From Rudaea cellulosilytica DSM 22992 (lineage in GTDB: Bacteria > Pseudomonadota > Gammaproteobacteria > Xanthomonadales > Rhodanobacteraceae), in assembly GCF_000378125.1 (NCBI RefSeq), contig NZ_KB899241.1, positions 1-64,000 of the forward strand: 64,000 nt of DNA, written 5' to 3'. The translations under genes and the position numbers were made by a program. Positions 54,836 through 62,322 of the stretch are shown here, piece by piece (positions within the stretch are counted from its first letter, which is position 1; the number at the start of each line of letters is the position of its first letter). The notes beneath the pieces are model-generated. The model was not told where the DNA came from. It saw only the letters and a list, made by a program, of their open reading frames with translations, and ran no database searches.

Positions 54836-56268
54836 CAGTGTCCGCCTCCGCCGTCAACCGCCTTCAAGCCCGCGATCAGTTTGTTGGCCGCGTCCTGGCC
54901 GTCGGCGTAGAGCATGTTCGTGTTGTCCTGGTAGAACAACTCGTTCTCGATGCCGGCGAAGCCAGTGCCTTTGCCACGCTTGATAACGATCGTCTTCTTC
55001 GCGTTGGCGACATCGAGAATCGGCATGCCGTAGATCGGCGAGGATTTATCGGTCTTGGCCGCCGGATTGACCACGTCGTTGGCGCCGATGACGATGGCGA
55101 CGTCGCAGTTCGGGAATTCGGGGTTGATGTCGTCCATGTCCGCGATCAGGTCGTACGGCACGCCGGCTTCCGCGAGCAGCACGTTCATGTGGCCCGGCAT
55201 GCGTCCGGCGACCGGATGGATCGCGAACTTGACGCTCTTGCCGCGCGCGATCAGGTTCTTCGACAGTTCCCAGATCTTGTGCTGCGCCTGGGCCACGGCC
55301 ATCCCGTAGCCTGGAACGATGATGACGTTGTCGGCCATGTACAGCAGCGAAGCCGCATCGTCCGCCTCGATCGGTTTTTGCGAGCCTTTGATCTCCTGTG
55401 CGCTCGCGCCACCACCACCGAAGTTCGAGAACAGGACGTTCGCGATCGAACGGTTCATCGCCTTGGCCATGAGGCGCGTCAGCAATGTACCCGCGGCACC
55501 GACGACGGTACCGGCGATGATCAGTGCGATATTGCCCTGCACATAGCCCTCGAAGCCGACCGCGAGGCCGGTGAATGCGTTGTACAGCGAAATGACGACC
55601 GGCATGTCGGCGCCCCCGATCGGCAATGTCATCAGCACGCCGAACAACAAGGCAAGGGCGAAGAACAGCACGATCCACTGCGTCTGCAGATGCCACACGC
55701 TGTAGAGGCCGATCAGCAACGCGGCGAGGAAGCAGGCGCCGTTGACGAGCTTCTGCCCGCCGAAACGGAAGGTCTTGTCCATGCGCCCGTCGAGCTTAGC
55801 CCAGGCGATGATCGAGCCGGTCATCGAGATCGAGCCGATCAGCGCACCGATCACGGCGAGCAGGGTCTGCGTCGTGGTCAGATGATTCTCGAAGTGAGTC
55901 TGCGTCGCCGCGCCGAGCAGCGCGGCCGCGCCGATCGCCGCAGCCGAGCCGCCGCCCATGCCGTTGTACAGCGCGACCATCTGCGGCATGTCGGTCATCG
56001 CGACTTTCTTGCCCCAGATCCATGCGATCGCGGTCGAGGCGGCGATCGCAATGAAGATCAGCGCGGCGTTCTCGATCAGCACGTGACCGGGAACTTCACT
56101 ATGGAAAAACGTCGCGACCACCGCGATCAGCACGCCGATGCCGGCCCACTGGATGCCGCTGCGCGCGGTCACCGGCGAGGACATGCGCTTGATGCCGAGG
56201 ATCAGCAGCACCGCGGCGACGAAATAGCTCGCCTGGATCAGCAATGAAACGATCTGGGCCGCTTCCAT
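54835..56268 (-). CDS. pntB: NAD(P) transhydrogenase subunit beta
   Basis: 477 residues. About nine N-terminal membrane helices form the proton channel (VAMTDMPQMVALYNGMGGGS; LPIGGADMPVVISLYNAFTG). The C-terminal NADP(H)-binding dIII has VIIVPGYGMAVAQAQHKIWE, HPVAGRMPGHMNVLLAEAGV and GANDVVNPAAKTDKSSPIYG. It couples hydride transfer between NADH and NADP+ to proton import. Start: ATG at 56268, sharing one base with the pntA2 stop. Confidence 0.96.
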   Translation of the reverse strand: MEAAQIVSLLIQASYFVAAVLLILGIKRMSSPVTARSGIQWAGIGVLIAVVATFFHSEVPGHVLIENAALIFIAIAASTAIAWIWGKKVAMTDMPQMVALYNGMGGGSAAAIGAAALLGAATQTHFENHLTTTQTLLAVIGALIGSISMTGSIIAWAKLDGRMDKTFRFGGQKLVNGACFLAALLIGLYSVWHLQTQWIVLFFALALLFGVLMTLPIGGADMPVVISLYNAFTGLAVGFEGYVQGNIALIIAGTVVGAAGTLLTRLMAKAMNRSIANVLFSNFGGGGASAQEIKGSQKPIEADDAASLLYMADNVIIVPGYGMAVAQAQHKIWELSKNLIARGKSVKFAIHPVAGRMPGHMNVLLAEAGVPYDLIADMDDINPEFPNCDVAIVIGANDVVNPAAKTDKSSPIYGMPILDVANAKKTIVIKRGKGTGFAGIENELFYQDNTNMLYADGQDAANKLIAGLKAVDGGGGH

Positions 56269-56576
56269 TACTTGCCCTCCGCTGCGGCCGCCGGCTTCTT
56301 CGACGACTTGAACATCTCGAGCATGCGCTCGGTGACGACGTAGCCGCCGGCCGCGTTGCCCGCGCCGAGGAACACGCCGACAAAGCCGATCAGCTGCTGC
56401 CACCAGGTCGTCGCCTCGCCGAGCGCGATCATCGCGCCGACGAGGACGATGCCGTGAACGAAGTTCGAGCCCGACATCAGCGGCGTATGCAGGATCACCG
56501 GCACGCGCGAGATGATCTCGTGGCCGGTGAAGGCGGCAAGCATGAACAGGTACAGCGCGAGGAATCCGTCGATCAT
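56268..56576 (-). CDS. pntA2: NAD(P) transhydrogenase subunit alpha, membrane part
   Basis: 102 residues, three membrane helices (FLALYLFMLAAFTGHEIISR; TPLMSGSNFVHGIVLVGAMI; LIGFVGVFLGAGNAAGGYVV). It is the separate alpha-2 membrane polypeptide of the three-subunit transhydrogenase, fused to alpha-1 in E. coli. A Lys/Ala tail ends it. It overlaps the alpha-1 stop by ATGA. Confidence 0.94.
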   Translation of the reverse strand: MIDGFLALYLFMLAAFTGHEIISRVPVILHTPLMSGSNFVHGIVLVGAMIALGEATTWWQQLIGFVGVFLGAGNAAGGYVVTERMLEMFKSSKKPAAAAEGK

Positions 56577-57712
56577 GACTGCGCTCCTTCCACCAATTGC
56601 TTCGTCGGCTCGTGTTTGATCTCGCCTGCGTGCGTCACGCAGGTCTTGGCGATCAACTCGTCGTTCCAGTCGAGGTTGAGATCGCCGCCCGACGTGATCG
56701 ACAGTTCGAGGAAGTTGTACAGATTCTTCGCGTACAGTTCGCTCGCGTGGATCGGCGTGGTCGCGGCGAGGTTGACCGGGCCGATGATCGTCACGCCGTT
56801 GTCGGTGACGATGGTCTTGCCGGGTTCGGTCAGCTCGCAGTTGCCGCCGGTCTCGGCAGCGATATCGACGATGACCGAGCCGGCCTTCATGCCGCGGACC
56901 ATGTCGGCGCTGATGATGCGCGGCGCCTTGCGTCCCGGCACCGCGGCCGTGGTGACGATCACGTCGACACCCTTGATGTGTTCGGCCAGCGCGGCCTGCT
57001 GCTGCGCGCGCTCCTCGGCGGTGAGTTCGCGCGCGTAGCCGCCCGCGCCCGCAGCGCTTACGCCGAGTTCGACGTATTTCGCGCCGAGCGACTGGATCTG
57101 TTCCTTCGTCTCCGGGCGCACGTCGAAGCCTTCGACTTGCGCACCGAGGCGGCGCGCCGTCGCGATCGCCTGCAGACCGGCGACGCCAGCGCCGACGATC
57201 AGCGCCTTCGACGGCCGCACCGTGCCCGCGGCGGTGGTCAGCATTGGAAAGAATTTCGGACTCGCCTCGGCGGCGATCAGCACAGCTTTGTAACCGGCGA
57301 TGTTCGCCTGCGAGGACAACACGTCCATCGCCTGCGCACGCGTCGTGCGCGGCAGCAGTTCCATCGCGAAACTCGTGATCTTCGCGTCACGCAGCGCCTT
57401 GATGCGCTCGGGCGCGAGATGCGGCTGCAAATAGCCGATCGTGACCGCACCGGGCTTGAGCGCGGCAATCTCTTCGAGCGTCGGCGGCTGCACGGTCAGC
57501 AACACGTCGGCTGCGGCTAGCGCACTGCGCGCGTCAGGCGCGACCTCGGCATCCTTGTACGCACCGTCGGCAAAACTCGCCGCTTTGCCGGCATCGTGCT
57601 CGATGACTAGACCGACCTGCTTAGCCTTCAGTTTCTTCGCCACGTCCGGCGTCAACGCCACTCGGCGTTCGCCCGGCACGGTTTCGCGCACCGTGCTGAT
57701 CGTGATGCTCAT
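56573..57712 (-). CDS. pntA1: NAD(P) transhydrogenase subunit alpha, NAD-binding part
   Basis: 379 residues, the soluble dI domain. It shows RETVPGERRVALTPDVAKKL at the N-terminus, the NAD fold LIVGAGVAGLQAIATARRLG with AQVEGFDVRPETKEQ, and VDVIVTTAAVPGRKAPRIIS. GSVIVDIAAETGGNCELTEP binds NAD(H). It heads the pntA1-pntA2-pntB-tautomerase run and is divergent from the nitroreductase gene. Confidence 0.96.
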   Translation of the reverse strand: MSITISTVRETVPGERRVALTPDVAKKLKAKQVGLVIEHDAGKAASFADGAYKDAEVAPDARSALAAADVLLTVQPPTLEEIAALKPGAVTIGYLQPHLAPERIKALRDAKITSFAMELLPRTTRAQAMDVLSSQANIAGYKAVLIAAEASPKFFPMLTTAAGTVRPSKALIVGAGVAGLQAIATARRLGAQVEGFDVRPETKEQIQSLGAKYVELGVSAAGAGGYARELTAEERAQQQAALAEHIKGVDVIVTTAAVPGRKAPRIISADMVRGMKAGSVIVDIAAETGGNCELTEPGKTIVTDNGVTIIGPVNLAATTPIHASELYAKNLYNFLELSITSGGDLNLDWNDELIAKTCVTHAGEIKHEPTKQLVEGAQS

Positions 57713-57839
57713 GCGCCAATCCCCAAGGAATACGAAACTTCATCCTAGCCGAGCTTCGCAGCCGGCGCCATACGCCCTTGTGTCCAATGATATCCTGCAC
57801 TTCGAATTTCAGATGCGAAGCATCCCATTAAGTGCAGAC

Positions 57840-58409
57840 ATGTCGCCACTCGATTTCTTGAATAGCCGTCTATCCGTGCCTTCGCGGCAGCTCGGCGAAC
57901 CGGCGCCGTCGGTGCAACAACTCGAACAACTGCTCGCCGCTGCCGTTCGTGCGCCCGACCACGGCAAGCTTACGCCGGCGCGCCTGCTGCTGATCCGCGG
58001 CGAAGCACGCGGGAAGCTCGGCGCAGCGCTTGCGGCAATTCACCACAGGATCGAGCCGAACGCGCCCGAAGCGGCTTTCGCCAAGGATCGCGAACGCTAC
58101 ACCTTCGCGCCGCTGATCGTTTGCGTGGTCGCGCGCATCGACGAGGACCATCCGAAAATCCCCGCGCAGGAGCAGATCCTCTCCGCGGGATGCGTCGCCT
58201 ACAACCTGCTGCTCGGCGCGCAGGCGCTCGGCTACGGCGCGCAGTGGCTGACCGGCTGGGCGGCCTATGACCGAGACGCGGCCGGACTGCTCGGACTCGC
58301 TGCGAACGAACGCGTGATCGGTTTCGTACATATCGGCACGGTGCTGAAGCCCGCCGTCGAAGGACCGCGACCCGTTCTGACAGACATCGTCAGCGAGTTG
58401 AAGTTGTGA
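57840..58409 (+). CDS. Nitroreductase family protein (YdjA-like)
   Basis: 189 residues. An FMN-dependent reductase opens with PLDFLNSRLSVPSRQLGEPA, followed by AAAVRAPDHGKLTPARLLLI and AGCVAYNLLLGAQALGYGAQ with WLTGWAAYD. The absence of a longer insert fits the short YdjA group. Start: ATG at 57840 (MSPLDFL) aligns with family starts; ATG at 57813 would add nine residues. Its stop overlaps the exonuclease GTG start. Confidence 0.87.
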   Translation: MSPLDFLNSRLSVPSRQLGEPAPSVQQLEQLLAAAVRAPDHGKLTPARLLLIRGEARGKLGAALAAIHHRIEPNAPEAAFAKDRERYTFAPLIVCVVARIDEDHPKIPAQEQILSAGCVAYNLLLGAQALGYGAQWLTGWAAYDRDAAGLLGLAANERVIGFVHIGTVLKPAVEGPRPVLTDIVSELKL

Positions 58410-59308
58410 GCGCGATGCAAACGCTGCATCTGATCGACTCGAGCCTGTACATCTTCCGCGCCTGGCATTCGCTTCCGGACGAGTTCCGCGACGTCGACGG
58501 CGCGCCGGTCAACGCGGTGCAGGGTTACACGCGCTTCCTCTGCGATTTCCTCGAACGCACGCGGCCGACGCATGTGCTCGCGGCGTTCGACGAGTCGCTC
58601 GTGTCCTCGTTCCGCAATGCGATCTATCCTGAGTACAAAGCCAACCGCGAGCTGCCGCCAGCGGAATTGAAGGTGCAGTTCGCCTACTGCAAGCAGGTCG
58701 CGGCGGCGCTCGGCGTCAGCGTGCTCGCGGACGAACAGCTCGAGGCAGATGATCTTATCGGCAGCGCGGTCGAGATGTCGCGCAAGGAAAATTTTCGCAA
58801 CGTCATCGTCTCGGCCGACAAGGATTTCGGCCAGCTCATCGGCCTGCACGACGAGCAGTGGGATTTCTCGAAGAACGAGCGCTGGGATGCACAGGGTGTC
58901 AAGCAGCACCTGGGGGTGCGCCCGGACCAAGTCGTCGACTATCTCGCCCTGACCGGCGATGCGGTCGACAACATTCCCGGCGTACCCGGCATCGGACCGA
59001 AAACCGCGGCGACGCTGCTCGCGCACTTCGGTTCGCTAGCCGCGCTGCTGACGCGCATCGAGGAAGTGCCGTTCTTGCGCTTCCGCGGCGCGGCCCAGGC
59101 TTATGTGAAGATCAAGGCGAACCGCGAGCAGGCACTGCTGTCGCAACGCCTGTCGGCGATCGTGCTCGATGCGCCGCTGCCAGGCGGGGTCGAAACCTTG
59201 CGCTGGCGCGCGCCCGACCACACCGCACTCGATGCGTTGTTCGATCGTCTGCGCTTTGGCCCGCTGACACGTTCACGCTGTCGCCAACTCGCACCTACCA
59301 GCGCCTGA
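58406..59308 (+). CDS. 5'-3' exonuclease, Pol I N-terminal-domain type (ExoIX-like)
   Basis: 300 residues. It is a stand-alone FEN-type nuclease: LHLIDSSLYIFRAWHSLPD at the N-terminus, VLAAFDESLVSSFRNAIYPE, YKANRELPP, EQLEADDLIGSAVEM, VIVSADKDFGQLIG with paired Asp metal ligands, and the helix-hairpin-helix GDAVDNIPGVPGIGPKTAAT. It starts at GTG 58406, coupled to the nitroreductase gene. The role is probably flap or gap processing in DNA repair. Confidence 0.92.
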   Translation: MSAMQTLHLIDSSLYIFRAWHSLPDEFRDVDGAPVNAVQGYTRFLCDFLERTRPTHVLAAFDESLVSSFRNAIYPEYKANRELPPAELKVQFAYCKQVAAALGVSVLADEQLEADDLIGSAVEMSRKENFRNVIVSADKDFGQLIGLHDEQWDFSKNERWDAQGVKQHLGVRPDQVVDYLALTGDAVDNIPGVPGIGPKTAATLLAHFGSLAALLTRIEEVPFLRFRGAAQAYVKIKANREQALLSQRLSAIVLDAPLPGGVETLRWRAPDHTALDALFDRLRFGPLTRSRCRQLAPTSA

Positions 59309-59338
59309 ATTCCCGCGGCGACGACGCGCCGCGTGGCC

Positions 59339-60916
59339 TCAGGGATTTCCCGTCGGAGCAGGTGTCGCCGGTTTCTGCACATCTCGTTGCAGGTTGAACC
59401 CCTTCGGCGGCGCCTTGCGCATCTGCTCGAGTTCTTCCGGCGTGTACTTGTGCGGTGCCGGCATCGCCGGGGCCTTCTGGTTCCACGCATAGAGCAGGTT
59501 GGTGCGGAAGACGTGTACGGGTTCGAGCTTGCCCGCGTCGGTCAACACGCCGAGATCGCTGTAAAGCGCTTTCTGGCTGTTTGCGATGAAATAGAGATCG
59601 GTGCCCGATACGGCTCCGACCGTCGGCATCTTGAACGCCTCCTGTGCCGCGTCCAGCGGCTGGGCCTGGACGATGCTGTGTCCGTCGTTGCCGAGTCGCA
59701 GACGCATTATGCGCTTGGGCGACATTTCATTCTGGATCGCTATCAGCGTGCCGTCGTACCAGTACAGCCCGTCAATGCCACCGAGCGCGAGGTGGCTCGG
59801 ATCGTACGCGATGTTGAACGGCTTGCCTTGGGCCAGGTCGATGCCGAACAAGCCGAGCGCGACGTCAGCGAAATAAAGCGTGCGCCCGTCGCCGGATACG
59901 GCAAGGCCGCGGATTCCGCTCAGGCTGGGATTGCCGGTGACGAGCTTGAGCGCGCCGTCGTCGAGCCGATAAATCTGCTGGACGACGCCGTCGGCGACAT
60001 ACACTTTGCCATTCCCATCGATCGTGATGCTCGACAGGATGTGCCTGCCATCGTCGACCGGCAGCATCGCCTTGCGCACGAATTTGCCGTTCGACAACAC
60101 GAATTCATACACGCCGGCGCTGCCGGCCGTGGCCGCATCGAAGTGGTTGAAGTGCGGCACGCCGTTGCTGATCGCGTAGAGCCGGTCATGTGCGGCATCG
60201 ACCGCGAGACCGAACACGGCCATGAGGCCATTGGCTGCCTCGGCTTTGATGAACTCCTTCACCCCGCCCTTGCCGTCTGCGACATAAATTCCTCCGTCGC
60301 GCACACTCCCGACGAGGAACTGCTTGCGCTTCGGATCCCAGGCGATCGACTCGAACAGACTGTCGGTTTTGGGCAGCTCGAAAGCGACTTTGCCTTCGCC
60401 GAACGGCTTGTTGTTGTCGTCGAACGTCTTGACGATGTAATCCCACACCTTGGTGCCATGCGCGCCTTCGAAGCGCGGATCCTTGGCGATGTCGTAGTAG
60501 TAGCCCTGGGTGATCAGGTGCAGCAGGGTATCGTAGGTTTCCGTCTTCTGTTCTCCGCCGGCATAAGCCATCGCCAACTGCAGGCGCAGGTCGCCGGAAT
60601 TCGGGAACAACTGGGTCAGGCGCTGCAGCGTCCAGATGAAATGCTCGGGCTCACCGGCGTCCATGTAGATCTGGCCGAGCTTGCTCAGCGCATTGGGATC
60701 GCGCGACTGCATGATCTGCTCTTGCGTCAACGCTACCGCCTTCTTCGTCATCTCAGCCTTGGCGGCTTCCTCGGGCGTCTGCGCTTGCGCCGGGGCGACC
60801 TGTTCCTGCGCGGCCGGTGCGGGCGCAGACGCGGGCTGCGTCGTGGCAGTGTCGGGCTGCTTCGAGCACGCAGCCAAGGCAATCGCCGCGATCAATGGAT
60901 AGAATCGTGTTTTCAT
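59339..60916 (-). CDS. Lipoprotein with TPR-like and beta-propeller regions
   Basis: 525 residues. A signal peptide has the lipobox ALAAC near residue 17. An N-terminal helical part has one clear TPR-like unit (ALSKLGQIYMDAGEPEHFIWT). The rest resembles an NHL/SMP-30-type propeller: ESIAWDPKRKQFLVGSVRDG, GLAVDAAHDRLYAISNG, SSITIDGNGKVYVADGV, GLAVSGDGRTLYFADV, GGIDGLYWYDGTLIAIQNE. It is predicted to be an envelope lipoprotein that binds a ligand or partner. Start: ATG at 60916. It is convergent with the exonuclease gene. Confidence 0.82.
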   Translation of the reverse strand: MKTRFYPLIAAIALAACSKQPDTATTQPASAPAPAAQEQVAPAQAQTPEEAAKAEMTKKAVALTQEQIMQSRDPNALSKLGQIYMDAGEPEHFIWTLQRLTQLFPNSGDLRLQLAMAYAGGEQKTETYDTLLHLITQGYYYDIAKDPRFEGAHGTKVWDYIVKTFDDNNKPFGEGKVAFELPKTDSLFESIAWDPKRKQFLVGSVRDGGIYVADGKGGVKEFIKAEAANGLMAVFGLAVDAAHDRLYAISNGVPHFNHFDAATAGSAGVYEFVLSNGKFVRKAMLPVDDGRHILSSITIDGNGKVYVADGVVQQIYRLDDGALKLVTGNPSLSGIRGLAVSGDGRTLYFADVALGLFGIDLAQGKPFNIAYDPSHLALGGIDGLYWYDGTLIAIQNEMSPKRIMRLRLGNDGHSIVQAQPLDAAQEAFKMPTVGAVSGTDLYFIANSQKALYSDLGVLTDAGKLEPVHVFRTNLLYAWNQKAPAMPAPHKYTPEELEQMRKAPPKGFNLQRDVQKPATPAPTGNP

Positions 60917-61044
60917 GGGCATCAGGGAATCGGCGGCCTGCAAGGGCCCTCGGAGTCGAAAGTGAAGACCGCGCTGTGACCACGCGATGCCGGCAAAGTT
61001 CGCGGCATGGCCACGCAGGACCGGAAATCGGGAAATTGTACACG

Positions 61045-61584
61045 ATGACAGAAACTGAAATCCTCCATCAGGGTCGCTGGCTGCGCCTGCTCAAGCGCGG
61101 ACGCTGGGAGTATGCCGAACGCACCAACCCGGGCGGCGCGGTCATCATCATCGCGCTGACCGACGCGGACCGCATCCTGTTCGTCGAACAGTGGCGCGAA
61201 CCGATCCAGGCGAAAACCATCGAGATGCCGGCAGGCCTGATCGGCGACGTCGCCGGCAGCCACGACGAATCCGCGATCCTTGCGGCCGAGCGCGAGCTGC
61301 TCGAGGAAACCGGTTACCGCGCTGCGCGCATCGACTACCTCACCGAAGGGCCGTCGTCGGCCGGCATGAGCAACGAGGTCATCGCCTTCGCGCGCGCCCG
61401 CGGACTCACGCGCGAGCACGCCGGCGGCGGCGACAACACCGAGGACATCGTCGTGCACGAAGTGCCGCGAGCCGATGCGCCGCGCTGGCTGGTCGGCAAG
61501 ATGCGCGAGGGCTATTCGATCGATCCGAAGCTGTTCGCCGGGCTCTACTTCCTCGAGCACGGCGAGGCATTGTTCCGCGACTAG
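61045..61584 (+). CDS. NUDIX hydrolase, ADP-ribose/ADP-sugar type
   Basis: 179 residues. The NUDIX box reads AAERELLEETGYRA with the REUXEEXGU core intact, preceded by IEMPAGLIGDVAGS as in ADP-ribose pyrophosphatases. GPSSAGMSNEVIAFARARGL holds the substrate-side motif. It hydrolyses nucleoside-diphosphate-linked compounds. Start: ATG at 61045. Confidence 0.92.
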   Translation: MTETEILHQGRWLRLLKRGRWEYAERTNPGGAVIIIALTDADRILFVEQWREPIQAKTIEMPAGLIGDVAGSHDESAILAAERELLEETGYRAARIDYLTEGPSSAGMSNEVIAFARARGLTREHAGGGDNTEDIVVHEVPRADAPRWLVGKMREGYSIDPKLFAGLYFLEHGEALFRD

Positions 61585-61600
61585 CCGTCGTTCCGAAAGG

Positions 61601-62305
61601 CTACTTCGTTTCGAGCCGGTTGCCGCGCTTCACGCCGGCTAACTCGACTTCACCCGCGGGCACGATGCGATAGCGCACGCGCACCGTGCCGATCTGCGGG
61701 TGCGCCGCATCGCCACCCGCATAGAGCACGCCATCGGCGACGTTGAACGTCGCCGCCATGTTCGGCGGCAGGGCGCTGGTCTTGACGGGATAGTCCTGCG
61801 CCGCTTGTGTATCGAGCAGTTTCGGATCGACGACGAGATCGCCTAGCCGGATCTCACCGGCGACAAAGCGCGCATCGGCGAACGGTGCCGGCGGATTCCC
61901 GTGCCCTTTCGGTTCACGAAACTTGCCCGAATCGACGTGCTCTGACGACCACGACTTGTCGTACGAGCACGCGCCACCGGCCAATTCGCAGCGCTCGTGC
62001 CATTGATACATTTCCACAATGCGCAAAAGTATTGCCGCGTCGGCCACGATGCCGAGCTGGGAATCGCGCGGCGGATGCTTGATGGAGAGTTTGCCGCCCA
62101 GCTTGACCGGAACAGCGGCGGTGTCGGTGGACACGACATCCGCCTTGCGCGCCGGCAATGGCAGCTCCGTACTGACCGTCGATATCGCCGACTGCACACG
62201 CGCGCGATGCTGCCATGCCCAGATTGCACCCAGGCCGAGCAGGATCAGCGCGACGAAGACCCCGATCCGGCGCGGCGAAACCTTCTGTTTGCGCTTGCGA
62301 GCCAT
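61601..62305 (-). CDS. TMEM43-like membrane protein, short form
   Basis: 234 residues. One N-terminal membrane helix (IGVFVALILLGLGAIWAWQ) leads to a large extracytoplasmic domain with the TMEM43/LUMA-type motif LRIVEMYQWHERCE. LVVDPKLLDTQ and TSALPPNMAATF follow. Full bacterial TMEM43 proteins have three or four more helices at the C-terminus, which are missing here although the frame ends cleanly. It is 17 bp after the gamma-glutamyltransferase gene and convergent with the NUDIX gene. Confidence 0.8.
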   Translation of the reverse strand: MARKRKQKVSPRRIGVFVALILLGLGAIWAWQHRARVQSAISTVSTELPLPARKADVVSTDTAAVPVKLGGKLSIKHPPRDSQLGIVADAAILLRIVEMYQWHERCELAGGACSYDKSWSSEHVDSGKFREPKGHGNPPAPFADARFVAGEIRLGDLVVDPKLLDTQAAQDYPVKTSALPPNMAATFNVADGVLYAGGDAAHPQIGTVRVRYRIVPAGEVELAGVKRGNRLETK

Positions 62306-62322
62306 TCGAATCCGGGCCTGGC

